A stretch of 64,000 bases of DNA from positions 28,458 to 92,457 of the forward strand of contig VXNY01000013.1 of the NCBI GenBank assembly GCA_009840305.1, read 5' to 3'. Numbering within the stretch: the first letter of the stretch is position 1; each line of letters begins with the position of its first letter. Under the pieces are notes generated by a model, which did no database searches, had not been told where the DNA came from, and saw only the letters and a program-made list of their open reading frames with translations. The stretch is from Gammaproteobacteria bacterium. Its GTDB lineage: Bacteria; Pseudomonadota; Gammaproteobacteria; Pseudomonadales; Azotimanducaceae. The position numbers and the translations under genes were made by a program. Positions 56,141-64,000 of the stretch are shown piece by piece.

Positions 56141-56383
56141 CTATGGCAAGAGTAGTTCGTCGTCGTCCGTTATCGCAGATTTGATGTCTATATTCAACTG
56201 GTCTGATCTCTTGAGCTTCAACTTGTCATGTATTCCTTTAAATTGTCTTTTGTTGCTCACTTTGATTACTATTTTGGTTCGCTCCAATTCGTACTCAATA
56301 CGACTACGAGTCATAAGAAAGTGTATTTCTAACCGAGAACGTTCGATGCGGGCGGTTACCCTAAGCTCGTCGTCAAGTGTCAT
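56141..56383 (-). CDS. small hypothetical protein
   Basis: This is an 80-residue ORF with an ATG and no strong ribosome binding site. It is highly charged and strand/helix mixed (TARIERSRLEIHFLMTRSRI, then TKIVIKVSNKRQFKG). The plus-strand frame over it is also open but hydrophobic, Ser-rich and shadow-like. The family is unknown. Confidence 0.4.
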   Translation of the reverse strand: MTLDDELRVTARIERSRLEIHFLMTRSRIEYELERTKIVIKVSNKRQFKGIHDKLKLKRSDQLNIDIKSAITDDDELLLP

Positions 56384-56582
56384 AGTCAGAAATTTTGGAT
56401 CTTCTCACATCCGTTAGTAAGTGATAGAGAGCAAGAGATTCAACAACACGAACGACATCACAACCAATATCACTGTGTAAGGCGCGAATATTCGATGGAT
56501 GGAAGCTACCGTGTCTCTCATCTGATCGTTTGGAGCGAGAGTGTTTCCTCAGTGGAGGACGTAACAGCGATTTAAAAGTGTT

Positions 56583-56888
56583 ATGCTTACAAGGGTAGGT
56601 GGGGAGCTGTTCCTCGTAGTATTGGTGGGTGCAAATATGTGTGTCAATCTAAAGAGTCGTCTCGTCGTTCTGAAGGTTTCTACACCGAATAAACCGCAGC
56701 AGTTTACTCTAGGCATTGTTTCTGATCTCGTCAAAGTCTCTAGTAAAGAAGGCACGAATCTAATAACATACGGTACTCCAGTAGGACTCACAGAGACTTG
56801 TTATGATATCGGGTTAATTGCGGATTCACTGGAAGCAAAAGAAAACGGGAAGGACCTTAGTCGTGGGCCGTACAGACCACAACTTTAA
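56583..56888 (+). CDS. small protein, possibly CheW-like fragment
   Basis: This 101-residue ORF has a strand-rich first half (GELFLVVLVGANMCVNLKSR, LVVLKVSTPNKPQQFTLGIVSDLV). The pattern recalls the second half of a CheW domain (rlvVl...G.lvD.V). It is too short to be a whole CheW (about 150 residues) and lacks a clear ribosome binding site. It may be a remnant or an unrelated small protein. Confidence 0.35.
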   Translation: MLTRVGGELFLVVLVGANMCVNLKSRLVVLKVSTPNKPQQFTLGIVSDLVKVSSKEGTNLITYGTPVGLTETCYDIGLIADSLEAKENGKDLSRGPYRPQL

Positions 56889-57085
56889 ACGATTTGATGA
56901 AAACTTGAAAACTTTTCCACGAAAACTGCTTTTTATTGGATGAGTTTTGGTAATTTCAAATAAGACGCAATTTAGAGCAAACCACGCTTGAACGAGTGTG
57001 CTTTATTTACGACGTTGAAGCAACACGACATGACGATAAGTTCGTCTTGTAGTGTCCCATTAACTTTTGCCAAAGGAGTAGTCCA

Positions 57086-57304
57086 GTGGCTGAAGAATTA
57101 AACATATCCGTACGTGGAGATAATAATTCCATAACGGTCATTCATGACCTGCACAATGAAGAACCAATTTCCACCGAGTGCCAAGCAGAGAGTGAGAAAG
57201 TACCTGATAGGACAAGTGTAGTTTCCAAGTCTCTACGAGATCACCTAAAATTCATAGTCTTTGTTGCGCTTGATGCAATAACGGATTTCTTTTTTATAGG
57301 TTAG
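57086..57304 (+). CDS. small membrane protein with GDNNSITVI motif
   Basis: A GTG at 57086 has AAAGGAG seven bases upstream. The 72-residue protein has an N-terminal strand motif (ISVRGDNNSITVIHDLH), a polar acidic middle and a C-terminal membrane helix (LKFIVFVALDAITDFFFIG). It shares its plan with the 40-residue protein at 278-400. No partner gene is adjacent on the same strand. Its function is unknown. Confidence 0.6.
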   Translation: MAEELNISVRGDNNSITVIHDLHNEEPISTECQAESEKVPDRTSVVSKSLRDHLKFIVFVALDAITDFFFIG

Positions 57305-57685
57305 TACATCAAGACTAAGGCGGTCCCGATATTGCAGAATTGTGTGTTTTTGTCGATTCTGCCTAACATCCCTGTTTACCCAAATTTCTGAATGAAATTA
57401 AACAAAAACAAAAGTCGGCTTATTGTCATCAATTTTCAACATCGATGCCAAAAATTTTTTTGAGTATCGAGCGCAGGTGCTAGATTTTTAACCGTCATTG
57501 TTAGTGCAGAGCATATTCGGGACTTGTTGTCTACTGTGCAAAAACTGTAAACTTCCGAGAGAAAGCAGGAGATTTCTATTCAATTTCTTAAATTTTCTTC
57601 AAATATTAAAAGTGACTCAGTGCCAAGATTTGACGTTTCTTAATTCCATCAACCGCACTTACTCTCACCTACTTCAAGGAGCTCT
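57305..57685 (+). other. 381-bp gap upstream of the prolyl oligopeptidase gene
   Basis: This is AT-rich DNA with no convincing gene or terminator. It presumably holds the promoter of the downstream gene, but I cannot place it with confidence. Confidence 0.4.
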
Positions 57686-59704
57686 ATGAGTACTGACCCG
57701 CACATATGGCTAGAACAAATCGATGATGAAAAGGCACTCGACTGGGTGCGCGCACGAAATGATCTGACCGTTGCTCATTTCACTCAGAACGATCGATTTC
57801 GTGGCTTTCAAGAACGCATACGAACCATTCTAGATTCGGATGATCGGATTCCCATGTTCGAAGCCTGTGGGGACACGCTCTACAACTTTTGGCAAGACAA
57901 GGATCACCCAAAGGGTCTATGGCGGCGTACAACGTTGGAAGAGTACTGTAAGACTAGACCGGAATGGGAAGTAGTGCTAGATCTAGATGCACTAGCAAAG
58001 TCGGAAGACGAGAATTGGGTCTGGGCTGATGCGAGTATATGTCGTCCCGAGTGCACAAAAGCACTCGTGCGACTCTCTCGAGGAGGCGGCGACGCTATTG
58101 TTGTACGAGAGTTCGACTTACTCACGAAAGATTTCGTTTCGGACGGTTTTTTCGTTCCTGAAGCGAAAACTCATGTAACCTGGGCGGGTCCAAATCGCGT
58201 TCTAATCGGTACAGATTTCGGTGAAGGCACTTTGACGGACTCGGGATATCCTATGACGATGCGCGAGTGGGATCGCGGCAGTCTCCTAGAGGACGCGCAT
58301 GAGTATTACCGAGGTCAGTCTTCTGACGTTTATGTTTATTCGTGGGCGGATCCTTTTACCGATTTTCGCGACTACTTCGTCGGACGCGCGACCGATTTCT
58401 TCAACGACGAATTTTTTGTATATCGCAACAATGAGCTTATCAAGATAGATAAACCAGACAGCGCGATTGCGAATCCCCACCGAGGACAGTTGTTTCTTCT
58501 TCTCAAACATGATTGGGACCGCCAAGGCGAGCAATTTAAAGCCGGTAGTTTATTGGTAGGGCAACTTGAAGATGTACTTGCCGGTACAGGAGACTACCAA
58601 GTCCTCTTTGCACCAACCGAACACTCCGTACTGATCAGTCACAACGGTACGGAAAACTCAGTCATTCTCAATATTTCTGAAAATGTTTGTACTAAAACGT
58701 TTGTAGCAACCAAAGGCGACAACGGTGATTGGGTTCTCGAACAGGTACAAAAATCGAATGGTTTTTTAAACGAGAGTGGATTTGCTTACGAGACTCAAGA
58801 AAGCGACCGAACACTCATGCTCTCCGAGAGTTTTCTGGAACCATCTAGCCTATCAATGAGTGGTCCAGACGAGCCATTACGAGTGCTTAAGAGAACACGA
58901 TCGTTCTTCGACAACGAATCTTTGAAAACCACGCAACATTGGGCTAAATCCAAGGATGGTACGAAGATCCCCTACTATGAGATCTCACGACGAATTGCTA
59001 CTGGAATACGGCCGACACTTCTCTATGGATACGGTGGTTTTTCGGTTTCGTTACTTCCTGCTTATACCCCAGTTTCCGGAAACACCTGGTTGAAACAAGG
59101 TGGTACCTATGTCATTGCCAACATCCGCGGTGGTGGGGAGTTTGGACCGGATTGGCATCACCAAGCTTTGAAAGAGAACCGCAATCGTGCCTATGAAGAC
59201 TTCATCGCTGTTGCGGAAGACTTGATTCGCCGCGGCATCACTAAACCGAAACACCTCGGTATTCAAGGAGGTAGTAATGGTGGTTTGTTGATGGGGAACA
59301 TGTACGTTCAGCGTCCGGATTTATTCGGTGCGGTCGTCTGTCAGGTGCCCTTACTCGACATGAAGCGATATCACCTACTGTTGGCTGGAGCTAGTTGGAT
59401 GGCTGAGTACGGAGATCCTGAGAAGCCCGAGGAATGGGAGTACCTAAAGAACTTTTCTGCTTATCAAAGAGTTCGAGCAGATCAGAAATATCCAACCATT
59501 CTCATTACCACTTCGACGCGAGACGATCGAGTCCATCCGGGCCATGCGCGCAAGATGGTCGCGAAACTTGAAGAAATGGGTCACAAAGTACATTACTACG
59601 AAAACATAGAAGGTGGCCACGCCGGTGCAGCTGACAATAAACAAAGAGCGTTCATGCAAGCATTGGTCTGGGAGTTTTTGTGGGCGACTCTTGCGCCCAG
59701 CTAG
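57686..59704 (+). CDS. prolyl oligopeptidase family (S9A) serine peptidase
   Basis: This 672-residue protein has no signal peptide and is thus probably cytosolic. Residues about 60-400 form the propeller; the C-terminal alpha/beta hydrolase domain carries the triad. Ser530 is in GGSNGG, Asp613/614 in TRDDRVHPGHARK and His645 in GGHAGA. The motif GGTYVIANIRGGGEFGPDWH is typical of S9A enzymes, which cut short proline-containing peptides. AAGGAG precedes the ATG. It is monocistronic by position. Confidence 0.9.
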   Translation: MSTDPHIWLEQIDDEKALDWVRARNDLTVAHFTQNDRFRGFQERIRTILDSDDRIPMFEACGDTLYNFWQDKDHPKGLWRRTTLEEYCKTRPEWEVVLDLDALAKSEDENWVWADASICRPECTKALVRLSRGGGDAIVVREFDLLTKDFVSDGFFVPEAKTHVTWAGPNRVLIGTDFGEGTLTDSGYPMTMREWDRGSLLEDAHEYYRGQSSDVYVYSWADPFTDFRDYFVGRATDFFNDEFFVYRNNELIKIDKPDSAIANPHRGQLFLLLKHDWDRQGEQFKAGSLLVGQLEDVLAGTGDYQVLFAPTEHSVLISHNGTENSVILNISENVCTKTFVATKGDNGDWVLEQVQKSNGFLNESGFAYETQESDRTLMLSESFLEPSSLSMSGPDEPLRVLKRTRSFFDNESLKTTQHWAKSKDGTKIPYYEISRRIATGIRPTLLYGYGGFSVSLLPAYTPVSGNTWLKQGGTYVIANIRGGGEFGPDWHHQALKENRNRAYEDFIAVAEDLIRRGITKPKHLGIQGGSNGGLLMGNMYVQRPDLFGAVVCQVPLLDMKRYHLLLAGASWMAEYGDPEKPEEWEYLKNFSAYQRVRADQKYPTILITTSTRDDRVHPGHARKMVAKLEEMGHKVHYYENIEGGHAGAADNKQRAFMQALVWEFLWATLAPS

Positions 59705-59953
59705 CTTCTTTTGATGGTGATGAAATCTCGGAATTGAAGGCTAACTAGCATAGTATAAATTTGTTATTCGCCAAGTCCAATTTTTTTACTTCATAACCCA
59801 GCAAACTCGGTACGACTTTCCAAGGTGTGATGCGCAACTTGGCTGTGTTAAGCAACGCTGTTTAAAAAGAGTCGACAGAATACAAGCTTCTAGTTCTGAA
59901 ATGTCTCATTTGATTTAACCGAAGGAGACATCTTTGAGGAATATGGTCGAGTA

Positions 59954-61000
59954 CTACCTGTTCCCCTTGAGTTCAGGAATTAGTGGTTCGCCCTTTTCGA
60001 TTTTTTCGGCGATTTCCTGACGGGTCTTTGCCATCCTTAGATATCGAACAGGACGCGATGGATGAGTCCTACTTGCCCTTAAACCGACTTGTGCGGACAC
60101 GCGGCGCCAAACATCCTCTATACCGCTCAAGTCTACGCCTGCGTTTGCAAGAATGTACATTGCCACGTAGTCTGCTTCATTCTCAAATTCTTTTGAGTTC
60201 GCCCTAATTCCTAGCTTGGTGAATAGTCCATTAGTCCAAAAGCCCGTCACTAGGGAAATTCCATCTAGCACTCCGCCCAAAATGCCTCGAGTACGAGCTT
60301 TCGATACATGCCCGTAGACGTTGTGGGCTAGCTCGTGTGCGATTATGTATTGCAGATCAGGTTCTTCTTTCAAGAAGTTAAGCAGACCAGTGGCAACGCC
60401 AATCCTATCGCCGCTACTTGCATAGGCAATGAATGCTAATGACCGGGATACAAAAATTTCAGATCTACACGTTTTTTCGGGTTGAATCGAAAAAACTAAC
60501 GGCGTGAAAGAGGACTCGGAAATCCGACGAATAACTAGCAGTTCAATGGGTTCTGTTCTCTCGTCTTTCGAGAATTGTCTGAGCACCTGATTTAACTGCG
60601 AACGTGCCTCTGCGCTGGTCTCAACATGTTTTTCATCAATAGCGACAATTGTGTCTCTAAGTTGCAATCCAGCTAATGCGGCTGGCGAATCACTTGCGAC
60701 TCCCCAAACGCGGGGTTCAGTCCCGATACCTTTACGAATCCTACGCGCCGTCCAGACACCTATTTGAAAGTCCGTGTAGCCTTCACAAAGAATTAGATTG
60801 CTAGTGATCAATGGCCAGGAGGCATCAGCAAGGCGTTGAGTTCCTGCAATCAATCTCTCTTCATTTAGTTCTGCTTGAACTTGAGCTTCTTGTTCAATTT
60901 CTTCCGGCGTCAAAGATGGTATTTGGGTAATCGTGGAACAAGAACAGATAAAGCATCCCAAAAGAAGGATTAAGACTACTGAGCAAAACTTCGACATCAT
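59954..61000 (-). CDS. M48-family metalloprotease lipoprotein with PDZ domain (paralogue)
   Basis: The tandem ATG at 61000 is preferred over the upstream frame at 61078 because it begins a lipoprotein signal (MMSKFCSVVLILLLGCFICSC) and an AAGGG lies nine bases upstream. The 348-residue protein has a PDZ-like domain (PAALAGLQLRDTIVAIDEKHV) at about 100-155. Its M48 domain has HELAH at 222-226 and EFENEADYVAMY further on. The layout and sequence match the protease at 5623-6684, so the pair arose by duplication. It is likely a periplasmic quality-control protease. Confidence 0.85.
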   Translation of the reverse strand: MMSKFCSVVLILLLGCFICSCSTITQIPSLTPEEIEQEAQVQAELNEERLIAGTQRLADASWPLITSNLILCEGYTDFQIGVWTARRIRKGIGTEPRVWGVASDSPAALAGLQLRDTIVAIDEKHVETSAEARSQLNQVLRQFSKDERTEPIELLVIRRISESSFTPLVFSIQPEKTCRSEIFVSRSLAFIAYASSGDRIGVATGLLNFLKEEPDLQYIIAHELAHNVYGHVSKARTRGILGGVLDGISLVTGFWTNGLFTKLGIRANSKEFENEADYVAMYILANAGVDLSGIEDVWRRVSAQVGLRASRTHPSRPVRYLRMAKTRQEIAEKIEKGEPLIPELKGNR

Positions 61001-61192
61001 TGAATGGAACCCTTTTTTGTTGTGCACGAGATTGTGAATGAGTATCGCCAAACTCGATTCGATCATTTTATCAGCCATTCGCGTTTACTGGACAACGTTC
61101 CACAATTGAGTCATCTAATACATTCGAAAGTTCAATAGAATCATGGACTTCGCGTTACCTCCTTCATCAAAGATTTTTAACGGAGTCTCTCC

Positions 61193-61594
61193 ATGAACTC
61201 AGATGCTATACTGAACGACCATATGATAGCGGAAGCCACATTAACTGCTCACTTGTTAGATGTTGCATTGAAAGCTGGATACACTACCGATCAAATTAAC
61301 GATTTGCTCTGCGAAATAGCGAACAAAACTGCCATATCGGAATTTTGGATCTCGGATGAAACGGGGCAAGTCGTATATACCAATATACCCGATATTGAAT
61401 TTTCTTTTGGTACTGATCCCAGCGGCACCGAACAGGCCGCGGCTTTTGCTAAGTTACTTACAGAAGATGCGAGTGTAGTAGTGCAACCTTTTATGAATCG
61501 TACCTACGATCATCAGTCCTTCAAATATGTAGCAGTTCGAGGTGTTGATCAAGCACGAGTCGTCCAAGTCGGCATCTCAGCGAACAACATGTAA
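61193..61594 (+). CDS. Cache-like small sensor protein
   Basis: This 133-residue protein has GGAG seven bases before its ATG. It has a helical N-terminus (LLDVALKAGYTTDQINDLLC) and a PAS/Cache-like part (ISEFWISDETGQVVYTNIPD, then FKYVAVRGVDQARVVQVGIS). I know this pattern from stand-alone single-Cache-type proteins that bind small ligands. It has no signal peptide or output domain. It is 27 bp upstream of the secreted protease gene and may share its transcript. Confidence 0.7.
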   Translation: MNSDAILNDHMIAEATLTAHLLDVALKAGYTTDQINDLLCEIANKTAISEFWISDETGQVVYTNIPDIEFSFGTDPSGTEQAAAFAKLLTEDASVVVQPFMNRTYDHQSFKYVAVRGVDQARVVQVGISANNM

Positions 61595-61621
61595 TTCAAA
61601 CCCAATGGACTTCGACGCACA

Positions 61622-63778
61622 GTGCACCCTTGGGATAGCTTGATAAACAAACCGATTGAAAATTCATACCGAGTGACGCATACTGGTCGTGTACTCTCCC
61701 TCGCGATCGGAACTGTTTTTCTCACCGTATTTACCTTTGGTTCAGTAGCAACTGCCGCGAATGGCGGTAAGCTAATGGATGTTGGCGCAGTCATGCCAGA
61801 TAGAGGGAACAATGTCGTAAAAAAGGATATGGACTTGGTCTATGCGAATCCTGCGCCCTTTGAATACAAGGTAACGCTACCAAACCTGTCTAATCGCGAA
61901 CGCAGCGAAATTGATACTCCCGCAACACACGGACCTCAGAAGTTTGGTATACATCGAGACGTACCCTACCTTCACTTAGGTGATTTGAGTAATAAGCTTT
62001 CTTGGAAAAAAGAGGGCGATGGTGTCGTAGCTTATGTTCGTGTGCATTCTCCGCAAGCAGAGTCAATTCGTTTTTCCACGCGTCTCAAGTTACCGGCAGA
62101 TGCCATAGTAAATTTCTATGAAGGGGATCTCAACAATCGGAATGATGTAATTTACAGCTTCACCGCGCCGAAGAAGGGCTTCGACGAAGAGCTCTATTGG
62201 TCTCCACAAGCGTCCGGTGACTGGATCGGGCTCGAAATTCGCTTACCGCGATCCAACATGAAGCAAAACGTAGAGCTAGAACTGTTCAAGGTCGCCCATC
62301 GCTTCATAGCTCCAAACTTGGCCGTACCAAACGCCTTGGAGTGCACAAACCATGAAGATGTTCAATGTGCGATTGACGATGGCGAGATTTCTGAAAGCAG
62401 TGCCAGAACGACACTGAGACTTACCTTTGAAAGTGGGGGATCAAGTTACACTTGTTCAGGTACGCTCATGAATGTATCCGGCGATGGTGAGGATGTTTAT
62501 ATTCCTTACATTATTACTGCCGCACACTGTATTTCAACAGTAGATGAAGCCTCGTCCGTCGTCGCTTGGTGGAACTTTCAAGCTGCGAGTTGTTCAGGTA
62601 GTGCAACTTCGTCGGATTTCGCCTTATCCTTTGGCGGGGCAGAACTGCTGGTAACGGTGGAGTCCTATGACCAAAGCTTGATTCGTTTACGTGCAGACCC
62701 TCCCGCCGGTGCGTCATTTTCTGGGTGGTGGGTAACCGATGTTCATACTAACATAACAGGTTCGGGCTCGCATCATCCCGACGGAACTCACAAGAAGTTC
62801 TTCTCGGGTACTACCCAGGGCAACTTTAATGTCAATATTTGTGATCAAGACGACAACTGTACGTTGCTCCTAGATGCAATAGAAGTAAGAATGGACAACG
62901 GTACTGCTGAAGGTGGTAGTAGTGGAGCAGGATTAAGAATATTTAACCCGGATGCGAACGACACGGTCTTCGTCGGTGTTCTCTCGGCATCCGACGAAGA
63001 ATGTGAAAACTCGTCGGTTTACTTCGGGGAATTTCGGCATTTCTTTGACTACATTGTCACTTGGTTCGACCCAGCACCACCGCCACCAGTCAGTAGCGAC
63101 GACCACGGTGATTCGACAGAGACCGCTACAGAAATCGGACTGGCATCCACGACAGAAGGAGAGATTGAAGATGCTGATGACGTGGACTATTTCGAAGTAG
63201 TAGTCGATCGCAGAGGAGCGATCAAAGTTTACACCTCAGGTTCGCTTGATACCACCGGACAGCTGACATCGGAAGAACTAGGCGTCGATATTACTGACGA
63301 TGACAGTGGTGACAATCTGAACTTTTCGCTTTCAGCTGACATAGAACCCGGAGTTTATTACATTCGAGTGGAGGGGTACTCTGAATCCACGGGCAATTAC
63401 ACGCTACACGTCGAATTTGAGGAGAACGATGACCATGGCGATACTCGGTACACGGCTACGATAGTGTCTTCGAGTGCTCGGGTGTGGCAATATTCCACTG
63501 TTGGCAACCTTGAAATTTCGACAGATATTGATGTGTTTGAAATCACATTGTGGTCTAATGCGACGATCACGGTATACACCGAAGGGGACACCGATACGTC
63601 CGGTGTGTTAACCGACTATTCAGGTTTTGACTTGTTCGAAAACGACGATACAGACGAAGATAACTCCAATTTCACGCTGTCTGGTGATGTTGGAGTAGGA
63701 ACCTACTACCTGTTTGTTGAGGGGTCCGTTTCTGAGAAGTCTGAATACAAACTCATCATTGACATAACACAGGACTAA
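61622..63778 (+). CDS. secreted trypsin-like (Lys-C type) serine protease with two PPC domains
   Basis: This 718-residue protein (from a GTG; a TTG at 61640 is an alternative) has a signal sequence at about residues 22-46. A pro-region is followed by a chymotrypsin-fold protease with His302 in TAAHC and Ser434 in GGSSGAG. Cysteine pairs (CSGTL, CDQDDNC) suggest disulfides, as in Lys-endopeptidase-type enzymes. Two C-terminal pre-peptidase (PPC) domains begin near residues 493 and 602 (DDHGDSTETA, DDHGDTRYTA). It should be exported. It follows a Cache-like gene by 27 bases. Confidence 0.85.
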   Translation: MHPWDSLINKPIENSYRVTHTGRVLSLAIGTVFLTVFTFGSVATAANGGKLMDVGAVMPDRGNNVVKKDMDLVYANPAPFEYKVTLPNLSNRERSEIDTPATHGPQKFGIHRDVPYLHLGDLSNKLSWKKEGDGVVAYVRVHSPQAESIRFSTRLKLPADAIVNFYEGDLNNRNDVIYSFTAPKKGFDEELYWSPQASGDWIGLEIRLPRSNMKQNVELELFKVAHRFIAPNLAVPNALECTNHEDVQCAIDDGEISESSARTTLRLTFESGGSSYTCSGTLMNVSGDGEDVYIPYIITAAHCISTVDEASSVVAWWNFQAASCSGSATSSDFALSFGGAELLVTVESYDQSLIRLRADPPAGASFSGWWVTDVHTNITGSGSHHPDGTHKKFFSGTTQGNFNVNICDQDDNCTLLLDAIEVRMDNGTAEGGSSGAGLRIFNPDANDTVFVGVLSASDEECENSSVYFGEFRHFFDYIVTWFDPAPPPPVSSDDHGDSTETATEIGLASTTEGEIEDADDVDYFEVVVDRRGAIKVYTSGSLDTTGQLTSEELGVDITDDDSGDNLNFSLSADIEPGVYYIRVEGYSESTGNYTLHVEFEENDDHGDTRYTATIVSSSARVWQYSTVGNLEISTDIDVFEITLWSNATITVYTEGDTDTSGVLTDYSGFDLFENDDTDEDNSNFTLSGDVGVGTYYLFVEGSVSEKSEYKLIIDITQD

Positions 63779-63894
63779 TTTGATACTTCGTTCAACAGCA
63801 GTTGTTGATGAGCCGCTAGTCCTCTCATCGTGAAGTCAAAGCACTTGTTGAACGATCACCAATGTTTGTGTGCGTATAGTGAAGGGTAGTGCCT

Positions 63895-64000
63895 TTGAAA
63901 GTGTTCGGTAGTATCCACTCGCCCATTCTGCGACCTGAACGGGATCTTCCCTATGTATTTGTCGGTCGAGGTCGCGAACTACGCGACTTGGAGAATCATT
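63895..64000 (+). CDS. 5' end of a probable ATPase, cut by the window edge
   Basis: An open frame runs to the end of the window. A TTG at 63895 has AAGGG eight bases upstream; a GTG at 63889 is too close to it. The visible residues (LPYVFVGRGRELRDLEN) match the FVGRExEL strand that precedes Walker A in AAA-type and STAND ATPases. Confidence 0.5.
   Translation, partial: MKVFGSIHSPILRPERDLPYVFVGRGRELRDLENH

Noticed and set aside
1..64000. CRISPR array or rRNA/tRNA genes
   Set aside because: No regularly spaced direct repeats and no recognisable rRNA or tRNA sequence were seen on either strand.

Overview
The window comes from a Gram-negative (diderm) bacterium, most likely a gammaproteobacterium. 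It has lipoprotein signal peptides, periplasmic thioredoxin and M48 proteases, and two autotransporter-type outer-membrane barrels ending in phenylalanine. I see no rRNA, tRNA, CRISPR array or intact transposase. Intergenic space is generous, and several decayed genes lie among intact ones.

Layout. (1) 1-9.6 kb: mostly minus-strand envelope genes. These are a TlpA-like thioredoxin protein, a secreted HNH nuclease, a fatty-acid-hydroxylase-like membrane enzyme, an M48/PDZ lipoprotein protease and a large hypothetical lipoprotein, with several gene remnants between them. (2) 9.7-35.5 kb: a defence island. It holds an Nmad2 protein, a Cas2-like protein, a nitrilase-fold-like protein, a Thoeris-like TIR / caspase / TIR operon, a broken SDH-family protease with two neighbours, a HEPN-STAND-TPR protein, a SIR2-HerA-PIN-like operon, a DUF262-DUF1524 (GmrSD-like) gene broken by one frameshift, a winged-helix + GHKL-ATPase pair and a HEPN-like protein. 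Diverged 43-bp repeats and inverted repeats sit at the module boundaries. (3) 35.5-37.7 kb: a mostly non-coding stretch. It contains a 20-codon hydrophobic peptide framed by two GC-rich hairpins, and the promoter region of the first giant adhesin. (4) 37.7-56.1 kb: two giant paralogous adhesins (2231 and about 2103 aa), each preceded by a short upstream ORF and by TTGAAATATTTT boxes. Between them lie a membrane-anchored protein flanked by duplicated adhesin 3' ends, a GIY-YIG-like protein and a three-gene unknown operon whose last gene has only a CTG-type start. (5) 56.1-64 kb: small proteins, a prolyl oligopeptidase, a second M48/PDZ lipoprotein protease, a Cache-like protein, a secreted trypsin-like protease with two PPC-type domains, and the start of a probable ATPase at the right edge.

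How the parts fit. The defence island looks like independent cassettes assembled one after another: nucleotide-signalling/NAD-targeting TIR and SIR2 effectors, a caspase, HEPN-type RNases, a modification-dependent nuclease and DNA-modification-associated domains. The adhesin region looks like a recently duplicated and co-regulated surface-protein locus. Function calls rest on motif recognition by eye; no database search was possible.
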